Positions 15,652-24,797 are shown, counted from the stretch's first letter. The stretch: DNA of 35,941 bases from Saccharothrix longispora (GCF_030852425.1 NZ_NSDM01000033.1:1-35941), one strand, 5' to 3'. Translations and numbers: made by a program. Notes: a model not told the origin generated them from the letters alone.

Positions 15652-16512
15652 TCAAGCGCCGGAATCGGCGAACTTCTCGGCGCCGAGCACGGAGAGCAAC
15701 GCGAGCTTGTCGTAGCTCTCGGTGCCGGGTGTGGCGGTGAAGATGAGCAGCGACTGCCCCTCGTCGGGGTCAAGCAGCGTCTGGCAGTGCAGGTCGATGC
15801 GGCCGACCTCCGGGTGCACGAAACGCTTGGCACTGCTCCACTTGAGCCCCACCTCCTGCCGCTGCCACAGCTCGGCGAACTCCTCGTTGTGCAGCAGTTC
15901 CGCCACGAGCAGCGCCGGCGATGACCCTGCTCCCTGGGCGGTGGCGCCGGCGCGCAGGATGCAGACGTACACGCGGCTGTGCAGGTCGTGGTCCTCGCTG
16001 AGATACCGGTCGCGGGCGGCGGGATCGGTGAACCAGCGGTAGAGGGCGCTGCGCGCGAGGCCCGTGTAGTGGGTCTCGTCGCCGAGCAGGGCTATCGCGG
16101 GGGGCGTCTGCACCAGCGCGTCGCCGGTCGGGCCGACGATCTGCGCCGGGGTGTCCTGCAGCCGGTCCATGACGCGCAGCAGCCCGGGGCTGATGTGCGC
16201 GTCGCGCGGGTCGCGGGCCTGCGGGCGGTGCCCGCAGAGCAGGAACAGGTGGTCGCGTTCCTGCGGGGTCAGGCGCAGGCCGCGGGCGATGGCCGCGGCC
16301 ATCTGCACCGACGGCTGCGACCGGCTGCCGCGCTCCAGCCGGGTCAGGTAGTCGGCGGACATCCCGCACAGCTCGGCGACCTCCTCCCGGCGCAGACCGC
16401 TGGTGCGGCGGCGGGCACCCCGGCGCAACCCCACATCCTCCGGCTGCAGGGCCAGCCGCCGGCCGCGCAGAAACGCGGCCAGCCCTGCTCTGTCCGGCTT
16501 CGGGTTCTCCAC
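15652..16512 (-). CDS. MmyB-type helix-turn-helix transcriptional regulator
   Basis: This 286-residue protein has an N-terminal XRE-type HTH (RTSGLRREEVAELCGMSADY followed by LTRLERG, about 36-62, then MAAAIARGLRLTPQERDHLF). A C-terminal MmyB ligand-binding PAS-like domain follows (ARSALYRWFTDPAARDRYLS, HSRVYVCILRAGA, FAELWQRQEVGLKWSSAKRF, VHPEVGRIDLHCQTLLDPDE and LLIFTATPGTESYDKLALLS). Such regulators bind a fatty-acid-like or metabolite ligand. They commonly control an adjacent divergent SDR gene, which is the arrangement here: the SDR start is 155 bp away on the other strand. The GTG at 16512 has GGGAGGG seven bases upstream. Length is normal for the family and the gene looks intact. Confidence 0.85.
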   Translation of the reverse strand: MENPKPDRAGLAAFLRGRRLALQPEDVGLRRGARRRTSGLRREEVAELCGMSADYLTRLERGSRSQPSVQMAAAIARGLRLTPQERDHLFLLCGHRPQARDPRDAHISPGLLRVMDRLQDTPAQIVGPTGDALVQTPPAIALLGDETHYTGLARSALYRWFTDPAARDRYLSEDHDLHSRVYVCILRAGATAQGAGSSPALLVAELLHNEEFAELWQRQEVGLKWSSAKRFVHPEVGRIDLHCQTLLDPDEGQSLLIFTATPGTESYDKLALLSVLGAEKFADSGA

Positions 16513-16667
16513 TGGCGACCCTCCCGGCTCTCGTATGGTCTCGTCATCCTCAGGCGTATCCCGCCGGTTAGCCAGGTCCTGCCAGTCATCGGCAGAACGG
16601 GTCCTCCATCCGGCGTGCGAATGCCCCTGTACTGGGAGCCGACAACCTACGTACGAAGGAGCTTGCC
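16513..16667. promoter_or_regulatory. Divergent promoter region between MmyB-type regulator and SDR gene
   Basis: These 155 bp must contain both promoters and the likely operator. An inverted repeat CTGCC-N7-GGCAG lies at about 16586-16602. The SDR ribosome binding site AAGGAG sits seven bases before its ATG. The operator assignment is an inference. Confidence 0.45.
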
Positions 16668-17549
16668 ATGCCCGGATGGACTGCGGACCGCTTGCCGAAG
16701 ATGACCGGCTCGACGGTGGTGATCACCGGTGGCGGCGGCGGCCTCGGCCTGGTGACCGCCGGCGAACTCGCCCAGGCCGGTGCCCACGTGGTGCTAGCGG
16801 TGCGGGACGTCGGCCGGGCGCGCCAGGCCGTGGCCGGCCTGCGCGGCGACTTCGAAATCCGCCAGCTCGACGTCGCCGACCTGGAGTCGGTCCGGGCCTT
16901 CGCGCAGTCGTACACCGGAGACATCGACGTCCTGATCAACAACGCCGGGGTGTCGTACACGCCGGCGGCGCGCACCGCGCAGGGCCTGGAGCTGCAGACG
17001 GCGACCAACTACTTCGGGCCGTTCGCGCTCACCAACCTGCTGCTGCCCCGGATCACCGACCGCGTGGTAATGGTCGCCAGCCAGCTACACCGCAACGGCA
17101 AGCTGCGCCTCGACGACCTCGACTGGCGCACCCGCAAGTACAAGCCCATGGCCGCCTACGACGCCTCCAAGCTCGCCGTGGTGCTGTTCTCGCTGGAACT
17201 GCAGCGTCGCCTCACCGCCGCGGGCAGCCCGGTCCGCTCCGTTGTCGCCCACCCCGGCGTGGTGCGCACCGGACTGCTCGCCAATTCCTGGGTGAAGGTC
17301 ATCTACGAGCTTCCCGTCCTGGTCCAGGACGTCGCCCAGGGCGCGCTCCCGCTGCTGTACGCCGCCACGCAGGACGTGCCCGGCAACGCGTACGTAGGCC
17401 CGGACGGCTTCCTGAACTTCACCGGCTACCCGGCGATCGGCAAGCCGAGCCGGGCCGCCCGGAACCCGCAGACCGCCGCGAAACTGTGGCAGGCGACCGC
17501 CGCCCTGACCGGGATCGGAGCCGCGGACGCCGTGACACCGCAGAGCTGA
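16668..17549 (+). CDS. SDR-family oxidoreductase under MmyB-type control
   Basis: This is a 293-residue short-chain dehydrogenase of the retinol dehydrogenase/protochlorophyllide reductase-like type. TGGGGGLG is at 20-27, NNAG at 91-94, Ser138 in VMVASQ, and Tyr164 and Lys168 in YDASK. The C-terminal AHPGVVRTGLLANS and the PLLYAATQDVPGNAYVGPDG block are typical of this subgroup. The cofactor is probably NADP(H), from VRDVGRA after the second strand. Start ATG 16668 follows AAGGAG. It diverges from the MmyB-type regulator and is followed after 8 bp by a broken FAD-linked oxidase gene, so the two once formed an operon. The substrate is unknown. Confidence 0.85.
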   Translation: MPGWTADRLPKMTGSTVVITGGGGGLGLVTAGELAQAGAHVVLAVRDVGRARQAVAGLRGDFEIRQLDVADLESVRAFAQSYTGDIDVLINNAGVSYTPAARTAQGLELQTATNYFGPFALTNLLLPRITDRVVMVASQLHRNGKLRLDDLDWRTRKYKPMAAYDASKLAVVLFSLELQRRLTAAGSPVRSVVAHPGVVRTGLLANSWVKVIYELPVLVQDVAQGALPLLYAATQDVPGNAYVGPDGFLNFTGYPAIGKPSRAARNPQTAAKLWQATAALTGIGAADAVTPQS

Positions 17550-17557
17550 GAGAGATC

Positions 17558-18714
17558 ATGACGTCGTTGACCGACAAGGTGGCCCGGGTGCATGAAGCGT
17601 TGAGGGTTTGGAATGGCGCGGTGTCCGCACGTCCCGCGGTGGTGAAGCGCTGCCATGACGCGGCCGAGGTGAGCGAAGCCGTCCGGTATGCACGCGCAAC
17701 GGGCCTTCCGTTGTCTGTGTTCGACGGCGGTCACGATTGGACTGGCCGCGCGATCCGGCCGGGCGGACTGGTCATCGACCTTCGCGGTATGCGGGCTGTG
17801 ACGGTCGACGGCAACATCGCCACGGTCGCCGGCGGAGCCACAGCTACCGACGTGCTCGCGGCGGCGGCGCATTCCGGCCTGTCGGCGGCGACCGGCACAG
17901 CCGGCAGCATCGGTATGGCTGGGCTGACGTTGGGCGGGGCTATGGTCCGCTGATGGGTGTCGCCGGCCTCGCAGCGGACAACCTGCTCAGTGCGGAGGTC
18001 GTCTTGGCCGACGGAGCGGTTGTCACGGCCGGAGACGCAAGCCAACCAGACTTGCTGTGGGCCCTACGCGGTGGCGGCGGCAAGTCGGAGGCACCGGATG
18101 AGGTGGCCACCCACGTCGGCTTCGGGACCGAGGCCGATGGCACGCCGGTGCTCTTCGTCTCCTCGGCCTGGAGCGGTGGCCCCGAGGAGGCGGTGCGCCG
18201 GATCACACAGTTCCACCACCCCGGGCGACCGTTGAGGTCGACGTCCGGAGCGACTCCGTACGGCGACATGGTGCGGCGATGGGGCGACGTGTTCGTTGCT
18301 GACGAGCGCAACTATGCGCTCCGCACCGTCAGCCTGCCCGCGCTGACGGCGCCCGCGGTGGATGCCCTTGTCGACGCGGCCGCACCCATGAGCTCCCCGC
18401 TCGATGCGATCAACATCCACCACTGCCATGGAACAGCGATCAGAGTTCCGCTATCGGCCATGGCGTTCGGCCTCCGGCAGGAACACCTGGTCACCGGAAT
18501 CATCGCGTCCTGGCGGCCCGTCGACGGACAGCTGGCCGACATCTCGGGCGTGGAACACCGGACATGGGCCGACCGCACAGCGGAGAGCGCGACCGCTGCG
18601 GCCCGGGACTCCGGCGAGCAGTGCTTTATCCCCCTCTGCCCGGTGCCAGGCATTCGAGGTCCGTGGGCGGGTGGGCTTGGTCCATCGGCCCGCCCGCCCA
18701 CGGATCCGGTCTAG
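17558..18714 (+). pseudogene. FAD-linked oxidase (berberine-bridge type), decayed
   Basis: The N-terminal FAD_binding_4 domain is clear: RPAVVKRCHDAAEVSEAVRY, GLPLSVFDGGHDWTGRAIRP and GTAGSIGMAGLTLGG. The His of GGHDWTGR is the usual covalent-FAD site. A missing G near 17940 shifts the frame, which continues as GYGPLMGVAGLAADNLLSAE, VVLADGAVVTAGDASQPDLL and WALRGGGG. Roughly 70 residues normally following GGGGNFG are deleted, and the C-terminal BBE domain (YxN...RxxWDPxxxF) is absent, since the frame ends in the terminator hairpin of the next gene. It is therefore frameshifted, internally deleted and truncated. It lies 8 bp after the SDR stop and was probably its partner enzyme. Confidence 0.75.
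18661..18703 (-). terminator. Strong hairpin terminator of the PL11 gene
   Basis: CCGTGGGCGGGTGGGC (18661-18676) pairs with GCCCGCCCGCCCACGG (18688-18703) around an 11-base loop, with a single G-T pair in a 16-base stem. It begins 8 bp after the stop codon of the leftward rhamnogalacturonan lyase gene. No T tract follows, as is common for actinomycete terminators. Confidence 0.7.
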
Positions 18715-20948
18715 CGGACGTGGATGTTCGGCTGGGGCGGGGTGCTCATGCCGCCGCCGAGGAAGAAGCTCGGGTGCGGCGGCTGGTTGTAGGCGGTGTT
18801 CTGCCAGGCGATGGCGACGCGGTACTGGGGGTCGTGCAGGAGGGTGTGGATCCGCCTGTCGGTCTGCGTGGTCGTCGAGTAGATGCGCAGCGCGGCGTTG
18901 TCGTCGCGCGGCAGGATGACCTCTTCGCGCCAGTCGCCGAACAGGTCGCCGGACAGTGACGGGGTCGACTTGGTGCCGTTGATGGAGTGCGCGCCGGAGC
19001 CGGTGAGCAGGCGGGTGTCACCGCCGGTGCCGTACTTGTCGACGTGGTTGCCGTCCAGCAGTTCCCGCACCGGGTCGGCGTCCCACCAGGCGAGGAAGTT
19101 CGCGCTGCCCGGCGAGCGCCCGACGTTGCCGCCGGAGCCGTTGAACAGGTTGCCCAACCCGGTGCCCCTGCCCCAGAACTCGGCGCCGGGGTTCCCCGCG
19201 TGGATGTCGCCGGCCGCGCCACGAGCGGGGCCCTCGCAGTTGCAGGTGTTGTTCTTCTGCATGATGGTGGCGCCGCTGTTGGCGTCGCGCAGGGTCGCGG
19301 CGGCGCCGGAGCTCTGCTCGTGGATCTGCCAGATCTCCTGGCCGGGGCGGCTGGGGATGAAGTCGCCGACGTGCAGGGCGTCGCCGTGGGCGCGGAAGTT
19401 CTGGGTGTACCGACCGGTGCCGTTGGCGTTGATCGTCATGCCGCCGTAGATGATCTCGTCCGTGCCGTTGCCGTCGACGTCGGCGACGGACAGCGAGTGG
19501 GTGCCGCGGCCGGTCCACTGGCTGCCGGCGTTGCGGGAGTCGAACTTCCAGCGCAGGGTGAGCGCGCCGTTGCGGAAGTCCCACGCCGCGATGGTGCTCT
19601 TCTCGTAGTAGCCGCGGCCCATGATGATGCTGGGGCGCTGCCCGTCGAGGTAGGCGGTGCCGGCCAGGAACCGGTCGCCCCGGTTGCCGTTGCAGTCGCC
19701 CCAGTCGCAGATGTTGCCGCGGGCCGGCTCGAAGGGCACCGTGGACGCGACCGCACCGGTGAGCCCGTGGAACACCGTCAGGTACTCGGGCCCGGTGATG
19801 ATGTAACCGGAGGAGTTGCGGTGGTCGGCGTTGGCGTTGCCGATCACCTGACCCGTGCCGGACCGCGAACCGTCACCGGTCTTGACCGCCAGCTCGGCCC
19901 GGCCGTCGCCGTCGTAGTCGTACACCTGGAACTGGGTGTAGTGCGCGCCGGCGCGGATGTTGCGACCCAGGTCGACGCGCCACAACCGCTGCCCGTTGAG
20001 CCGGTAGGCGTCGATGTAGACGTTGCTGGTGCGACCGGACTGGGAGTTGTCCTTCTGGTCGTTGGGATCCCACTTGAGGAAGATCTCGTACTGACCGTCG
20101 CCGTCGACGTCGCCGACGCTCGCGTCACCGGCCGTGTAGGTGCTCCCCGGTCGGGAGATCGGCACGTCCAGGTAGTTGCCGCCGGTGAAGCGCAGCGACG
20201 GGCCGGACGGTGCCTGCTCCACCCCGCCCACGACCGCACGGACCGTGTACGAGGCGTCCCCCGCCGCACCGGAGTCCAGGAAGTTGGTCGAGTTGGTGAT
20301 CGGCGAGCCGTTCACCTTCGTCGCGCCCCGGTAGACGTTGAACCCGGTCGAGGCCGACTCGGTCCCGAGCAGCCGCCACGAGACCAGGTTGCCCGACCCG
20401 GAGCGCACGCTGATCAGACCCCGGTCGAGGTCCTCCATCTGCCTGCCGGCGGGCGGGGTGCCCGTGACGTCGATCTCCAGGTAGTCGACGTTGGCCAGCC
20501 CGTCCGCGGTGGTCGGGCTCAACCGGATTGTGTTCGCGCCCGAGGTCACCGGCACGGTGAGCGTCTTCGAGGACCAGGTGGTCCAGGCGCCGGTCGGGTC
20601 GAACGCGGCGCCCGGGTACACGACCGCACCGTTGACCAGCACGTCCGCCGGACGGTTGCCGGTCCCGCCGTTGGCGTACCGCACCGCGATGGTCGCGGAA
20701 CCCGCAGCGGACGCCGTGACGGTGAACTGCGCAGCCGACCCGACCGCGTTGTCCGCGTTGCAGAACCCGCTGCCGGAGTACCCGGCGTGGTTGGACTCGA
20801 TGGCGCCGGCACAGGTGGCCGGCGAACTCTCCGCCTCGTAACGGGTCGGAGCGGCTGAGGCCGTGGAGACGACCACGCCGCTCCCGACGACGCTCAAGGC
20901 GATGCCGGCGGTGAGCAGCGCGGCGCGCCGTCTTCTGTTCGAAAGCAT
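18711..20948 (-). CDS. Secreted rhamnogalacturonan lyase (PL11) with N-terminal CBM35-like domain
   Basis: This is a 745-residue extracellular enzyme. Residues 1-32 form a signal peptide (RRRR, a long hydrophobic stretch, cleavage near STASAA). Residues ~34-165 form a CBM35/CBM6-like sugar-binding domain (YEAESSPATCAGA through NVDYLEIDVTG). The rest is the PL11 catalytic domain: RQMEDLDRGLISVRSGSGNL, SWRLLGTE, Ca-binding loops DVDGDGQYEIFLKWDP, DYDGDGRAEL and DVDGNGTDEI, HRNSSGYI, GRGTHSLSV, CNCEGPARGAAGDIHAGNPG and the terminal GDWREEVILPRDD. It cleaves the rhamnose-galacturonate backbone of pectin by beta-elimination, like YesW. The ATG is preceded by GGAGG seven bases away. A CebR-like operator lies about 230 bp upstream and a strong terminator follows. 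Confidence 0.9.
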   Translation of the reverse strand: MLSNRRRRAALLTAGIALSVVGSGVVVSTASAAPTRYEAESSPATCAGAIESNHAGYSGSGFCNADNAVGSAAQFTVTASAAGSATIAVRYANGGTGNRPADVLVNGAVVYPGAAFDPTGAWTTWSSKTLTVPVTSGANTIRLSPTTADGLANVDYLEIDVTGTPPAGRQMEDLDRGLISVRSGSGNLVSWRLLGTESASTGFNVYRGATKVNGSPITNSTNFLDSGAAGDASYTVRAVVGGVEQAPSGPSLRFTGGNYLDVPISRPGSTYTAGDASVGDVDGDGQYEIFLKWDPNDQKDNSQSGRTSNVYIDAYRLNGQRLWRVDLGRNIRAGAHYTQFQVYDYDGDGRAELAVKTGDGSRSGTGQVIGNANADHRNSSGYIITGPEYLTVFHGLTGAVASTVPFEPARGNICDWGDCNGNRGDRFLAGTAYLDGQRPSIIMGRGYYEKSTIAAWDFRNGALTLRWKFDSRNAGSQWTGRGTHSLSVADVDGNGTDEIIYGGMTINANGTGRYTQNFRAHGDALHVGDFIPSRPGQEIWQIHEQSSGAAATLRDANSGATIMQKNNTCNCEGPARGAAGDIHAGNPGAEFWGRGTGLGNLFNGSGGNVGRSPGSANFLAWWDADPVRELLDGNHVDKYGTGGDTRLLTGSGAHSINGTKSTPSLSGDLFGDWREEVILPRDDNAALRIYSTTTQTDRRIHTLLHDPQYRVAIAWQNTAYNQPPHPSFFLGGGMSTPPQPNIHVR

Positions 20949-21678
20949 GACGAACCTCCAAGGGGGAATCGGATGACACGCGAATGCCCGGTGCGCGGAC
21001 CGGTGGCGGTCGGCTGAGCGCTCGGGCCGAACGACCGGGTGCTACAAGACGGTGCGGACACCGTGCCGTTGCGGCGAGGCCGGCTGATCCGGCGGTCCCT
21101 GCGTCGTGAGGTCGTCTCGGCAGCAGTTCATACCCTGAATAAAGTCGGTGAGCACCGTTGCTCCTCCGTCGCCGGTCTGGGAACGCTCCCAGAGATGGCT
21201 GGACGCATCCTGTCGGCGCAACGCCCGAAGGGTGACGCCAGACTGGACTATGAAACGATTCAATTGCAGCGATGGCCATCGGAAAGCGCTATCCAGACAG
21301 CGATCACCTCGGCCACGAGATCCCTCGGGTGGCTTCGGTCATCGTTCGATTTCGTTGGCATCTATGAAGTTCGAGCGCCAACGCTGCTGGGGTAGACCGT
21401 ACGAACGTCGCGGTTCCGGTGTCAACAGCCTCGCGAAAACTTTCGGAAGGGCATGTGCCCAAGTCGCCTGGGCCGCGTGTGCCCGCAGGGTTGCGACTGG
21501 CCCGCAAGGGTGAGGTCTGCGGGACCAAATGGCCCTCTGTCGCACCGTCGCGTCGTCGAGGGTCACCCTTGACCACGTGAGACGCAGTGGCAGCCAAGTC
21601 TTGACTTCGTTTCTTCACTGACTTAACAATTTGATACAGCTTGGGTTCGCACCCGGTCCCGGGTCGGGAGGGTCGGTC
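20949..21678. other. 730-bp intergenic region with regulatory sites
   Basis: No supported gene lies between the divergent PL11 and lipoprotein genes. The region holds a perfect small inverted repeat ACGGTG-CGGA-CACCGT (about 21050-21065) and the CebR-like palindrome at 21178. Its GC content drops between about 21240 and 21400, as expected of promoter DNA. Short frames here lack ribosome binding sites. Confidence 0.45.
21178..21191. promoter_or_regulatory. CebR-like operator
   Basis: TGGGAACGCTCCCA differs at one base from TGGGAGCGCTCCCA, the palindrome bound by the LacI-family cellulose/cellobiose regulator CebR in streptomycetes. It lies 230 bp before the start of the secreted pectin lyase gene and about 490 bp before the lipoprotein gene. 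This would tie the lyase to cello-oligosaccharide signals. The binding itself is inferred from the motif. Confidence 0.5.
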
Positions 21679-22081
21679 ATGTTCCTGCGGGCAGGGCGCT
21701 TCTCGCGAACTCGCACGGTGGTGGCCGGTCTGTCCGCGGTCGCCGTGCTCCTGGCGGGGTGCGGCGGGTCGGCTCCGAACGATGCCGAAGATCGGGACAC
21801 GCTGGTGCTCCCCGGCGCGGCCGGAGACTTCCAGCTGAACTTCAACCCGTTCTCGCCCACCCTGCCGGAGGGGCCGCGCACGATCTTCGAACCCCTGTTC
21901 TCCTTCGACAACACCCAGGACGTCGAGCCCAGGCCGCGCCTGGGCGAGTCCTTCCGGTGGAACGCCGACGGCACCCGGTTGGACGTCGAGCTGCGCGACG
22001 GTGTGAAGTGGAGCGACGGGCGGGCGTTCACCGCCGCGGACGTCGTCTTCACCCTCGACATGATCACCAGGAACCCCGTGG
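21679..22081 (+). pseudogene. Peptide/solute-binding lipoprotein (SBP_bac_5), truncated
   Basis: The first 134 residues of an ABC-transporter solute-binding protein remain. They include a lipoprotein signal peptide with lipobox LLAGC (Cys about 31), then DTLVLPGAAGDFQLNFNPFS, ARTIFEPLFSF-type blade GPRTIFEPLFSFDNTQDVEP and the family motif WSDGRAFTAADVVFTLDMI. This last motif is diagnostic of the oligopeptide-binding SBP_bac_5 group. The frame runs into IS481-like copy D at 22082, which removes about three quarters of the protein, and no continuation was found beyond the element. Start ATG 21679 has GGGAGGG about eight bases upstream. Permease and ATPase genes are not in this window. Confidence 0.75.
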
Positions 22082-23124
22082 TGTGCCAGAAGTGGCCCGC
22101 ATGGTCTGAGCTGCGGTCAGGCTGCTGTGGGTTCGTACTCGTTGATCAGGTCGCCGCGAACCGGCTGGTGGCGTACCGAGGTGCAGCCCGGCTCTGCGAT
22201 CGGCCGGTCTGGTCGTGGTGGTGCGAGTTGCAGTGCCCGGTGGGGTCGGCGGTGGTTGTAGTGGGCCGCGTAGCGGTCCAGGACTGCCCGCAGGTGGTGT
22301 TCGTTGAGGATGAGCAGTCGGTCGGTGACTTCGCGTCTGACGGTCCCGACGAACCGCTCGGCATGGCATTGGCTCGCGGACACCATGGTGGAATCTTCAC
22401 GACCTGGATGCCCGCGCCGGAGAAGCCCGCGTCGAACGAGGCGGTGAACTGGCCTGCCCGATCGCGGATGAGGAACCGGAAGTCGTCTGCCCGGTCGCCG
22501 AGGTCCATCAGTGGAAGTCGCAGGCCGACATGCTCGAGGCCTGCGCGCAGGAACCGCGGCCAGGAGGTGTCGGTACCGCGGTGGGACGCGGGCGGTACCC
22601 GCGGGCGCTTGAGCACGCGGCGAACCGTTGCAGCGGCTACCCGGTGGCGAGCTTGAGCAGCTCGCCCTGGATCCGGCGCAGCCCCAGCCGGCGTTCTCCC
22701 GGGCCATCCGCTCGATCAACGCCACCACGGTGTCGTCGACCGGTGGACGTCCGGTGCGGATCGGGGGGGCCACTTCTTCGCGACCAGGCGCCGGTGCCGT
22801 CGCAGGAGGGGCCCGGTGTCACCAACCGGTGCCCACGCAGCAGCCGTGGCGGTCGGCCCACCAATGCGGCGAGGACCGCGCGATCGGCCCACTCCCACCG
22901 CGGGCGGGGTTGGTTCGGCACAGCACGGCGACCTCGTGCCGCAGCACCGGCGGATCCACGTCCTTGGCCGTCGAAGACCGACCGAGCAGAACCAGCCAGC
23001 CAACGAGCCGCACGAAGATCAGGTACAGCAGTCGTGTCGCCACACCTCACGATCCTCTCCTGGAGGGCCGGAGGGCAGGATCGCCGCAACTCAGCGTCCC
23101 AACGCAGAGTTCTGGAACCCCACA
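22082..23124 (-). mobile_element. IS481-like insertion sequence, copy D (degraded)
   Basis: The right end, read inward from 23124, is TGTGGGGTTCCAGAACTCTG. The left end (TGTGCCAGAAGTGGCCCGCA from 22082) has lost several bases of the terminal repeat. About 135 bp are deleted near 22513, and many small indels are scattered through the rest. It cuts the lipoprotein gene on its left. Confidence 0.7.
22117..23043 (-). pseudogene. rve-type transposase of copy D, heavily decayed
   Basis: Pieces of the copy A protein are seen in all three leftward frames: ATRLLYLIFVRLVGWLVLLG at the start, MARENAGWGC, a middle piece RFLIRDRAGQFTASFDAGFS with the second catalytic Asp, and HAERFVGTVRREVTDRLLIL with the catalytic Glu. 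The ACDFFHVD region with the first Asp falls in the deletion. At least four frameshifts are needed to join the parts. Confidence 0.7.
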
Positions 23125-23524
23125 CCCAAGATCCGTGAGGTCGTCGTCCACCTACTGATCGCCGCTTGTCCGAGCGTGGTCCCCGGTGACACCGGCCGAT
23201 GTCCGTCCGGCACATGATGGTCGCGGATCGTGTCCGGGCCGGATGTCGCCGCACGCACCGCTTCTGCATATGGCCGTCGACCGCGCGCTGCCCGTACGTC
23301 TTTCGCGTCGACGGCGGCACGATCGTCGACAGGACCACCGATGTGCTGGCCTTGGCGGGTCGCCGCAGCGAAGCGAGAGCCGGATCATCCAACGCCCCGT
23401 CGGCGACTGGGCTGTGGAACACCAGCCGTTCCAACCACAATCCCACTCCCGTGCAGCCGATCGCGGCCACCAGCGGCCACACCACCGCCTCCCGCACGGC
23501 CACGATCGTGTCGACCACAGCCAC
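23125..23524 (-). CDS. Hypothetical protein with one membrane segment, cut by copy D
   Basis: A leftward frame from a GTG at 23524 has strongly GC-biased third positions for about 85 codons and contains one clear hydrophobic helix, WPLVAAIGCTGVGLWLERLV, at about 16-35. It has no stop before the edge of IS481-like copy D, so the gene is truncated if real. No family is recognised and no good ribosome binding site is visible, so this is a tentative call. Confidence 0.3.
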
Positions 23525-23744
23525 ACCGGGGAGACCGGAGCCGGCAACCGCAGGACTGTCGAGGTCCGCGGGGATGCGGTCGGGGGCACATCATCGGCCA
23601 CGCCCGGTGTATCGCCGGACGATGGATCCGCCGTTACCGTCGGACACGCCGTTCGTGCCGACCCGTCCTCGGCGGCAGTGATCGCCGATCCCTGTCGGAC
23701 GCGTGCCAGACAGGGGGATCGTGCGCCTGGGATGCCTGCTGCTC

Positions 23745-24797
23745 TCAGCTCAGCGACGCGTGGTGCCCGGAGCGCAGGGGCGCACCCGCGTCGTGGAGGT
23801 GGCGCAGGACCTCGGCGTAGGAGTCGCGCATGCTGGCCTTGCTGTAGGGGATGCCGTGCCGTGCGCAGAAGTCTTCGACGATGGGCTGGGCGCGGCGGAG
23901 GTTGGGGCGGGGCATGTGGGGGAACAGGTGGTGCTCGATCTGGTGGTTGAGCCCGCCGAGCAGGGCATCGACCCATCGACCGCCGGTGACGTTGCGGGAG
24001 GTGAGGACTTGCTTGCGCAGGTGGTCCAGCCGCTGTCCCTTGGCGATGATCGGCATGCCCTTGTGGTTGGGGGCGAAGGAACAGCCGAGGTAGACGCCCA
24101 TGAGGCCCTGGTGGACCGCGATGAACACGACCGCCTTCAGCGGGGACAGCACCAGGAACACCGCGGCCAGGTACGCGGCGGCCGGGAGGAGTTGCAGCGC
24201 GGCCTCCCGCCAGGGGCGCTTGAGCTCCCCGCGCCACAGGGCTTGCAGGCCCGAGATCCGCAGCACGACCGCTTCGGCCAGCAGGAGCGGGAAGAACAGG
24301 AACGCCTGGTACTTGGTGATCCACCGGTACAGGCCCTGCTTCTCGCCCGCCTGCTCGCGGCTGAAGGCGATGGCGTGGATCTCGATGTCGGGGTCGTGGT
24401 CCTCGTGGTTGGGGTTGGCGTGGTGGCGGGTGTGCTTGCCGACCCACCACTGGTAGCTGATCCCGGTGACGCCGCCGTGCAGGTGCCCCACGATGTCGTT
24501 GTGGCGGTGGCTGCGGAAGATCTGTCGATGTCCGGCGTCGTGGCCGATGAACGCGAACTGGGTGAAGACCACCGCGAGGAGCACCGCGGTCAGCAGCTGC
24601 CACCACGACTCGCCCACCAGCACGAAGAGCAAGCCGCTGGCCGCGAGCAGCAGGACGTTGATCAAGATCCGGGCGGCGTAGTAGCCACGGCGCCGGTCCA
24701 GCAGGCCCGCCTCCTTGACCTCACGGGTCAGGCGCGCGAAGTCACTGCCCGGTCCGGAACGGGGAACGCGTGTGGCGGGATCGGACAACGAGGTCAT
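23745..24797 (-). CDS. Membrane fatty-acid desaturase (acyl-lipid/acyl-CoA type)
   Basis: This is a 350-residue desaturase with the three histidine boxes that bind the di-iron centre: HDAGH at 86-90, HTRHH at 122-126 and QIEHH at 286-290. Box three with Gln in place of the first His is the signature of front-end or linoleoyl-CoA-type desaturases and of mycobacterial DesA3-like enzymes. Two hydrophobic pairs of helices (about 42-83 and 166-232) anchor it in the membrane. It would introduce a double bond into a fatty acyl chain using O2 and electrons from a separate oxidoreductase, which is not encoded nearby. No cytochrome b5 domain is fused. The ATG at 24797 follows GGAAGG seven bases upstream. 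Its C-terminus is ordinary for the family. Confidence 0.85.
   Translation of the reverse strand: MTSLSDPATRVPRSGPGSDFARLTREVKEAGLLDRRRGYYAARILINVLLLAASGLLFVLVGESWWQLLTAVLLAVVFTQFAFIGHDAGHRQIFRSHRHNDIVGHLHGGVTGISYQWWVGKHTRHHANPNHEDHDPDIEIHAIAFSREQAGEKQGLYRWITKYQAFLFFPLLLAEAVVLRISGLQALWRGELKRPWREAALQLLPAAAYLAAVFLVLSPLKAVVFIAVHQGLMGVYLGCSFAPNHKGMPIIAKGQRLDHLRKQVLTSRNVTGGRWVDALLGGLNHQIEHHLFPHMPRPNLRRAQPIVEDFCARHGIPYSKASMRDSYAEVLRHLHDAGAPLRSGHHASLS

Noticed and set aside
18987..20858. A 623-codon open frame on the plus strand opposite the PL11 gene
   Set aside because: It is the antisense shadow of the lyase gene, rich in VAVD-type low-complexity sequence with no domain and no ribosome binding site. 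High GC leaves long open shadows in this genome.
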